9,065 nucleotides of DNA, from positions 1 through 9,065 of the forward strand of contig JANXSA010000417.1 in the NCBI GenBank assembly GCA_025352915.1, written 5' to 3'. A model generated the notes under the pieces. That model saw only the letters and a program-made list of their open reading frames with translations. It searched no databases and had not been told where the DNA came from. Positions 1 to 6,800 of the stretch are shown here, one piece after another (within the stretch, counting starts at the first letter, position 1; each line of letters begins with the position of its first letter). The translations under genes and the position numbers were made by a program. This DNA is from Rhodospirillales bacterium (GTDB taxonomy: Bacteria > Pseudomonadota > Alphaproteobacteria > Acetobacterales > Acetobacteraceae).

Positions 1-186
1 TCTAAATTCCCGGGGGGTAGATGTCTCATCTTCATTGGCACGGAGGGTATACCCACCTGCTGCGCCATCTGCCTGACAACAACGACGCCGCGATCGTCAG
101 CGTCAACCGTGTTCGCTCCCCGGCGACTATGCTGCATGAGATCCTCCCCCGCTCAACAGCAAAGCCGATCATACACTTTTGGTTGA
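1..186. other. left-edge sequence with no recognisable gene
   Basis: A 65-codon plus frame (21-218) and an 81-codon minus frame (32-277) overlap here, but neither shows a ribosome site, domain or signal sequence. No convincing sigma-70 promoter for the downstream lipoprotein frame was found. Confidence 0.5.
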
Positions 187-189
187 GTG

Positions 190-417
190 ATGCCTGCAAT
201 ATCGGAGCTTTGTCATGAGGAAGAGTTTGGACGACGAACCATCCTGTCGATCGCGGCATTGCTGACCGTGACGACATTGGGCAGCTGCGTCATTGACGGG
301 AGGCGATCAGGAAACGGTGGCGGCGGATACCACGGCGGCCACGGCGCGGCGCGCTCAGATGACAATCGGAACGACCACCAAAGATACCGGCCGGACAAGC
401 GGCAGGATCGTCGCTGA
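190..417 (+). CDS. possible small Gly/His-rich lipoprotein, start region disrupted
   Basis: The frame encodes a basic RR pair, a hydrophobic run (TILSIAALLTVTTLG) and then SC, a plausible if non-ideal lipobox (LGSC, cysteine about residue 33 from the ATG at 190). A low-complexity hydrophilic tail follows, with GGGGYHGGHG and many D, R, N and Q residues, ending at TGA (415-417). This is the general form of small periplasmic lipoproteins of unknown function. The ATG at 190 (GTG also possible at 187) has no clear Shine-Dalgarno and adds an acidic leader (SELCHEEEFG) unlike a signal peptide. The ATG at 215 has a good GGAG but reads another frame and stops after 16 codons. One extra base near 225-228 would join it to give MRKS-x-GRRTILSIAALL, a classic signal peptide. 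It is either a frameshifted gene, a sequencing error, or not a gene. It converges on the synthase. Confidence 0.38.
   Translation: MPAISELCHEEEFGRRTILSIAALLTVTTLGSCVIDGRRSGNGGGGYHGGHGAARSDDNRNDHQRYRPDKRQDRR
204..217 (+). promoter_or_regulatory. Shine-Dalgarno (GGAG) and ATG in the wrong frame for the lipoprotein
   Basis: GGAG at 204-207 lies 7 bases before ATG at 215-217, the best initiation site in the left region. It reads MRKSLDDEPSCRSRHC and then TGA. The basic first residues MRKS suit a lipoprotein signal, whose hydrophobic core lies directly downstream in the neighbouring frame. Confidence 0.4.
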
Positions 418-424
418 TGGTGTC

Positions 425-446
425 CGGATCACCATACCATGATCCG
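425..446. repeat. 7-bp inverted repeat (hairpin) after the lipoprotein stop
   Basis: CGGATCA (425-431) and TGATCCG (440-446) are perfectly complementary around an 8-base loop (CCATACCA). It starts 8 bases after the TGA at 415-417, in the position of a terminator, but no T run follows on either strand, so a Rho-independent terminator is not supported. It could be a weak transcript-end hairpin or chance. Confidence 0.35.
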
Positions 447-810
447 ACGCCAAGGACGCTGACCATGGGCTTGGCCTGATCCCCTGGCTGATATCGTTCA
501 ATGCGGCGGTGGCGGCTAGCAGCGGTTCCACGGCTGACGCCTTGGCTGGATCTGCCGTCGACGCTCGGGAACTGCCGCGATACGACGCGACAAGCCACAA
601 ACGGTTGGTTGAGTCCGAATGAGCAGAGGTCGCGTCCGCCAAGGCCAACCCACTCGGTCCAATTCACCGGTCCAGCCACATCGTCCAGCAAAGATTGTCG
701 GCGAGCCGGCGGATCATCAACCCGACGCTGTTCCTGCCCAATCGGTCTGGGCGCTATGCCAAATTCCGGGATGCCAACACAACCACCGAACCCGGACGAT
801 CCACGCCGTC
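447..810. other. intergenic stretch without a convincing gene
   Basis: Between the hairpin and the synthase stop I find no gene, tRNA or intrinsic terminator. Several short frames overlap here on both strands, but none has a good ribosome site, a recognisable motif or consistent codon use. The plus frame from 443 stays open to TGA at 619-621 and resumes after it (ending inside the synthase) with protein-like composition but no ATG in the first part. It could be a decayed gene fragment; this is weak. No clear terminator for the synthase is visible to the left of its stop at 811-813. Confidence 0.5.
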
Positions 811-3800
811 TCAAGCCACCCGCGCACCGGTCTCAGCACCCGCACCAATAAGCGGCTGTAGTCCCATCCGTACGACGACGCGATGGGTCGTGTCGCTATC
901 GACGAGTAACAACAACACCGGCCGGGCGGGCAGCGCCTCGCCGTCCAGGCTTGCCGACCCGATGCCCTGCTCCACGCCATCCGGATTTTCGACCGTGATG
1001 ATGTATCGCGCCGAGCCATGACGCAGCGTCACCTCGAATCCGGGCCAGGCGGCGGGAATGCAGGGGTCGAGATGAAGCTCGTCGCCACGCCGGCGGAGGC
1101 CGAGAATGCTCTCCAGGCCGGCCCGCTGCATCCATCCCGCCGAGCCCGTGTACCATGTCCATCCGCCACGCCCCATATGGCCTGGCGCCGCATAGACATC
1201 GGCGGCAACAACATAGGGCTCGACTTTGTAGCGATGCACTGCCGCGCGTGTCAGCGCGTGGTTGACCGGGTTCAGCAGCGCGAATAGCGCCATCGCCCGG
1301 TCGCCTTGGCCGAGTTCCGCCAGGGCCATCACGGACCACAGCGCGGCGTGGGTGTACTGCCCGCCATTCTCGCGGATGCCCGGCGGGTATCCCTTGATGT
1401 AACCGGGATCGAGCGGCGTCTTGTCGAAGGGCGGCGTGAACAGGAGCGCCACACCGTCCTCGGCGCGCACCAGCTCGCGCTCGACGGCATCCATCGCCGT
1501 GGCAGCGCGGGCGGGGTCGGCGGCGCCGGACAGCACCGCCCAGGATTGCGCCAGGGCGTCGATGCGGCATTCGTCGCTTGCCGCGGCACCGAAGGGCGTG
1601 CCGTCGTCGAAATACCCGCGTCGATACCATGCGCCATCCCAGGCTTCGCCTTCGAGGGCGGCACGCAGGCTCTCGGCATGGGCCTGCCAGGCGGCGGCGC
1701 GCGCCAGGTCGCGGCGGGCGACGGCGACGGGGACGAATGTCGCGAGCGCCGTGTGCAGCAACCATGCCAGCCAGACGCTCTCTCCCTGGCCTTTCTCGCC
1801 GACACGGTTCAGGCCGTCGCTCCAATCACCGGTGCCGATCAGCGGCAGGCCGTGTGTGCCGACCGCCAGGCTCTGGTCCAGCGCGCGGGCGCAATGCTCG
1901 TACAGCGTGCCGGTCTCGTCGGCGGTGGTCGGCTGGAAGAAAGCGTCGTGCTCGTCGGGTTTCAGCACCTGGCCTTCCAGGAACAGCACCTCCGCCTCCA
2001 GGACCGCGGCGTCACCGGATACCTCGACGTAGAGGCCGGCGGCATAGGCCAGCCAGACCCGATCGTCGGAGATCCTGGTGCGCACGCCCTGGCCGGAATG
2101 CGGCAGCCACCAATGCTGCACGTCGCCTTCCACGAATTGCCGTCCTGCCGCGCGCAGCAGATGCTCGCGTGTCATCGCCGGACGCAACGCGGTCAGCGCC
2201 ATGCCGTCCTGTAACTGGTCGCGAAATCCATAGGCGCCGCTGGCCTGGTAGAATCCGGCGCGCGCCCAGATGCGGCAGGCGAGCGTCTGATAGAGCAGCC
2301 AGCCGTTCAGCATAATGTCCATGGCGCGATCGGGCGTCTTCACCTGGACCGCGTCGAGCAGCGTATTCCACTGGCCGACCGCCTGCATCCGCACCGCCTC
2401 CAGGTCGGCGGCGCGGTAGGTGGCGATCAGGCTGGCCGCCTCCTCGGCGCTGCCGGCCTGGCCGAGGAAGCAGACAAGCTCGACCGAGCCGTGCGGCGGC
2501 AGCACGATGCGCGTGCGCAGCGCGGCGCAGGGGTCCAGCCCGGCACCCACGGTGTTGCTCCACGGGCGGGTGGCGGCCATCGCCGCGGGGTTGGCGAGGC
2601 TGGCGTTGCGGCCGATGAACTCGCGCCGGTCGCCGGTCCATTCGCTCTGGCGGCCGCCGAGGTCGAGGAACGCCACCCTGCTGCCGAATCCCATCGACCA
2701 CGGGTTGCGCGCAAAGATCGCGCCGGTCGTCTTGTCGATCTGCGTCGTCACGAATGGCAGCGCCGCCGACCGGGACGGTCCGAGCACCCATTCCGCATAG
2801 GCGGCGACGCTGAGGTGGCGCACAGCACCGGTGCGGTTGTGCAACACGAGGCGGGAAATCTTGATGGCGGCGTCCACCGGCACAAACTGTATCAGCTCGG
2901 CGGCGATCCCGTGCGAGACATGGGTGAACCGGCTGTAGCCGCGGCCGTGATGCGCCACGTAGGTCGCGGCGGGATCGCGAATTGGCGATGCCGTCGGCGT
3001 CCAAAGTTGGCCGGTGTCGTCGTCGCGCAGGTAAAGAACCTCACCGGGCGGATCGCTGACCGGATCGTTTGACCAGGGGGTGAGCTGGTTCTCGCGGCTG
3101 CTGAGCGACCAGGTGTAGCCGCTGCCCTCGGTCGCCACCTGGAAGCCGAAGACCGGGTTGGCGATTACATTGATCCACGGCGCCGGGGTGGCCTGCCCCG
3201 GCCCGAGGATGGTGACGTATTCCTGGCCGTCCTGCGCGAAGCCGCCAAGCCCGTTGAAGAATTCCAGCTTCGGCAGGGGCGCCGCCGGCTCGGTCACGGC
3301 GCGCCGCGCGAGCGCCATGGCGGGCGGGGCAACCGGAGGGGGGCGGACATCCATCCGCCGTTCGAGCTGGTCGAACAGGCTGCCGCGTCGCGCCACAAGC
3401 ACGATTCGGGCCACCGATGCCAGCAGTGCCCAGGTCTCCGCCGGCATCAGGTCGACACGCAGCACGACGACCCGGCCGAGCGGATCGCCACCGACGATGT
3501 CGCGCCGCGCCCGGCTGGTGCGCACCATCGTCTCCAGCGCGGCCTGAAGTTCCTGGACATAGGAGGCCTGGCGCTCGTTGATGATGATCACGTCGACCGC
3601 CAACTGTTTCATGCGCCAGTAGCCGTGCGCTTGGAGCAGTTCGTGCACGACGTCGAGGTGTTCGGTATCGGCGATACGCAGCACGACGATCGGCAGGTCG
3701 CCGGACACGCCCTGGTTCCACAGCCCCGACTGCGCGCCGGCGCCACGGGCAATCACGTCGGCCGCGGGGCGCATGGCGGGCTGGGCATGGATGACGTGCC

Positions 3801-6800
3801 CGGCCAGGCGCTGGAACAACGCCGCCTGTCCGGCGGAGATGCCGAGATGGTGCAGTTCCACCTGCGCCTGGGTCCAGGCCAGCGTTGCCGCGCGGGCATG
3901 GGCGGAGGCCTCGCCGAGGCGGTCGATCGCGTCGAGCAGGGCGGCGCGCGAGCTGGCGGCGGTGGTCCAGAACGTCAGATGGGCCACCCCGCCCGGGGCG
4001 ATGCGCACGCGGCGGCGCAAGGCGAAGATGGGGTCGAGTACGGTGCCGGTAGTGTTCGACAGGCGTTGCCCGTCGATCAGCGCGATTGGCGCGTGCACAT
4101 CATGGCCGCGCCCGAGAAAGCGCGCCCGGTCGGTTTCGTACTCCAGGCGGCCGACCGCCTCGCCCTCGACCACGGCGAGATGGGCGACCCAGATCTCCGG
4201 CTCAGTGGGATCACGCCGTCGGCGTGTGGCCAGCAGCGCGCCAGTCTCCGGCAGATGCTCGGTCTGCACGAACAGCTTGGAAAAGGCGGGATGCGCGATA
4301 TCGGTGGCGTGCGGTGCCAGCACCAACTCGGTGTAGGAGGTGATCTCGATCTCGCGCATGCGCGGGCCGGCATTGGTGATCGTCAAACGGCGCAACTCGG
4401 CGTCGTCCTCCTCGGAGACGAGCACGACGAGGCTGGTCGTCAGCATGCCGTCGCGGCGGACGAACTCCGCCCGGTCCTCGTGGAAATGCACGTTGTACTC
4501 GTCGGGTTCCACGCCGCGGGGCTGGAATCCGGCCGACCACACAGCGCCGTTCGCGGTGTCGCGCAGGAACAGGTAGGAGCCGGAGGCGTCGCAGGTCGCA
4601 TCCTCGCGCCATCGGGTCACCGCAATGTTGCCCCAGCGGCTATAGCCCGAGCCGGCGGCGGTCAGCATGGTGGTGAACCGGCCATTGGACAGCAGGTGCG
4701 TCGCCGGTGCCGGCTGATAGGTCGAGGTGAATCGCCGCACGCCCGCGAGTTCGCCGAGATTCGCAGCACTGGCCGCACGCACCTCCGCCGCCCAGGGCCG
4801 CGAGACCGACACATCGCGCGGCATGCGTTCCTGCAACAGCAACTCGGTTGCCTGCACCAGCGGTTCGGTATGGAAGCGCTGGCGCATCAAGCCATCGAAC
4901 AGCGCATCGGCGATGGCCACGATCGTCATGCCCTGGTGGTGCGCCATGAACGCCCGCACGACCGCCACCTTCTGCCCCTCCGGCAAGCGCTGCGGCGTAT
5001 AGTCGAGCGCTTCGTAGAAGCCGTACTGCCCGCGCCCGCCCGCCGCCGCCAGCCGGCTGAAATTCTCCGCCGCCGCGTGCGGATCGACCATTGCCGCCAG
5101 CGCGGTGGCATAGGGTGCGACGACCTGGTTCTCGCCGAGCCCGCGCTTGAGACCCAGGCTCGGCACGCCGAAATTCGAGTACTGATAGGTGAACTCGAAG
5201 TCCCGCACGTTGTAGGCGGACTCCGAAATACCCCAAGGCCGACCCTGCTGCCCGGCATACTCGACCTGGCGGCGCAGGATCAGCCGGCTGGTCTGGTCTA
5301 ACAGGCTGCCGGCCGGCGCGCGCATCACCAGCGACGGCATCAGGTATTCGAACATCGATCCGGACCAAGAGACCAGCGCCGCGCCGTGTGCGACGGGAAC
5401 CACCGCGCGGCCCAGCCGGAACCAGTGCCGGGCCGGAATGTCGCCCTTGGCGATGCCCACGAAGCTGGCCAGCCGCGCCTCGGAGGCGAGCAAGTCGTAG
5501 CAGCTGGTGTCCAGCATATCCTCCGGCACCAGGTAGCCGATCGACAGCAGCTTGCGCTCGCGGTCGAGCAGGAAGCCGAACTCCATCGCCAGCGCCATCG
5601 CTCGCGCCTGGGTCTCCAACGCATCCAGCTGGCGGTCCCAGCCGCTGCCGGCGGCCAGGTCTTGGCGGTGGGAGTCGATTGTGGCCAGGACCGCCTGGGC
5701 CCAGGCGAGCAGCTCGGCTCCCGCGCCGTTGCCGCGCTCCAGGCCCAGCGCGCGCGCCATGTCGACCACGGTGTCCGCGATGCGCGCGAGGTCGGACAGC
5801 GTTGCCATCCCGATGTCGGGCAGCCCGGCGGCGAACCGCACCGCCTCAGCCAAACCGTCCAGCGTCTCCTCGAGTTGGCGGGCGGTGACCGTCTGGGTTC
5901 GCCGCCCGTCCTGCAATGCACGCTCCTCCTCGCGCAGGATGGCGATGGCGTCCAGCGCGCCGACCAGGCGCGGCCCGATGAGCCTGGAAGCAGCGCGGCC
6001 CGGCACGGCGCGCCATTCGCTGCACGTGCTGGCCAGTGCCAGGAGGTGGCCCGCGAGGTTGCCGCTGTCAACCGACGAGACATAGTTCGGGTCTAGCGGG
6101 CGCAGCGTGCTGGTGTCGTACCAATTGAGGAAATGGCCACGATGCCGCACCAGGCGTTCCATGGTGGCCAAGGTGGCTTCCAGCCGCGCCACCGCCGCGC
6201 CGGTGCTGATCCAGCCGAAATCCCGGGCGCAGACCACGGACAGCAGATACAACCCCATGTTGGTCGGCGAGGTGCGATGGGCCAGGACCGGTCGCGGGTC
6301 CTCCTGGAAATTGTCCGGCGGCAGCATGTTGTCGGCCGCGGTCACGAAGGTCTCGAAGAACCGCCAGGTCCGACGCGCGATCAGGCGCAACGCCTGCGCC
6401 TCGGCTGCGCGGACCGGCGGTCGTCCGTTCTGCTCCGGCGCCAGGCTGATCCAGTTCGCCACGATCGGCGAGGCCAGCCAGAGCGCCACGAACGGCGCCG
6501 CCAGCACCCATGTGTCGCCGCGATCATCCCCAACCGCCGTGCCGACGATCACCAAGACCGCGATCGCGGCAAGCACAAGCGCGCCGGCCATGGTACCGTA
6601 CATGCCCAGCAGCCCGAGGCGTTGCCCGGCCGACGCCTGGGCGGCTGTGGTCCATTCCAGCAGATGGCGGCGGCTGACATACAGGCGCCAGAGCGTGCGC
6701 GCGATGGCATCGCCCATCAGCCAGGCCTGGTGCGCCAGGAAGATCACGTGCAGCCCCGTGAGCGCCGCCGCCATCCACCCATCGGCACCCAGCGCGCGCA

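Noticed and set aside
1..30. G-rich left edge (CCCGGGGGGTAGATGTCTC) as a second IS end
   Set aside because: It does not match the TGAGGTGGTCCCC end at 8945 in either orientation and no transposase sequence adjoins it.
45..54. Perfect 10-bp palindrome GGGTATACCC
   Set aside because: Several 10-bp palindromes are expected by chance in 9 kb, and no operator context or repeat copy is seen.
290..814. 174-codon minus-strand frame just after the synthase stop
   Set aside because: No ribosome site and no recognisable motif; overlaps the more plausible lipoprotein frame on the other strand. Treated as chance in high-GC DNA.
1306..2214. 302-codon plus-strand open frame
   Set aside because: Antisense to the GH94 barrel motifs of the synthase; no start signal or recognisable domain.
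3625..5301. 558-codon plus-strand open frame
   Set aside because: Antisense shadow of the synthase; composition is biased as expected for the complement of GC-rich codons and no motif is seen.
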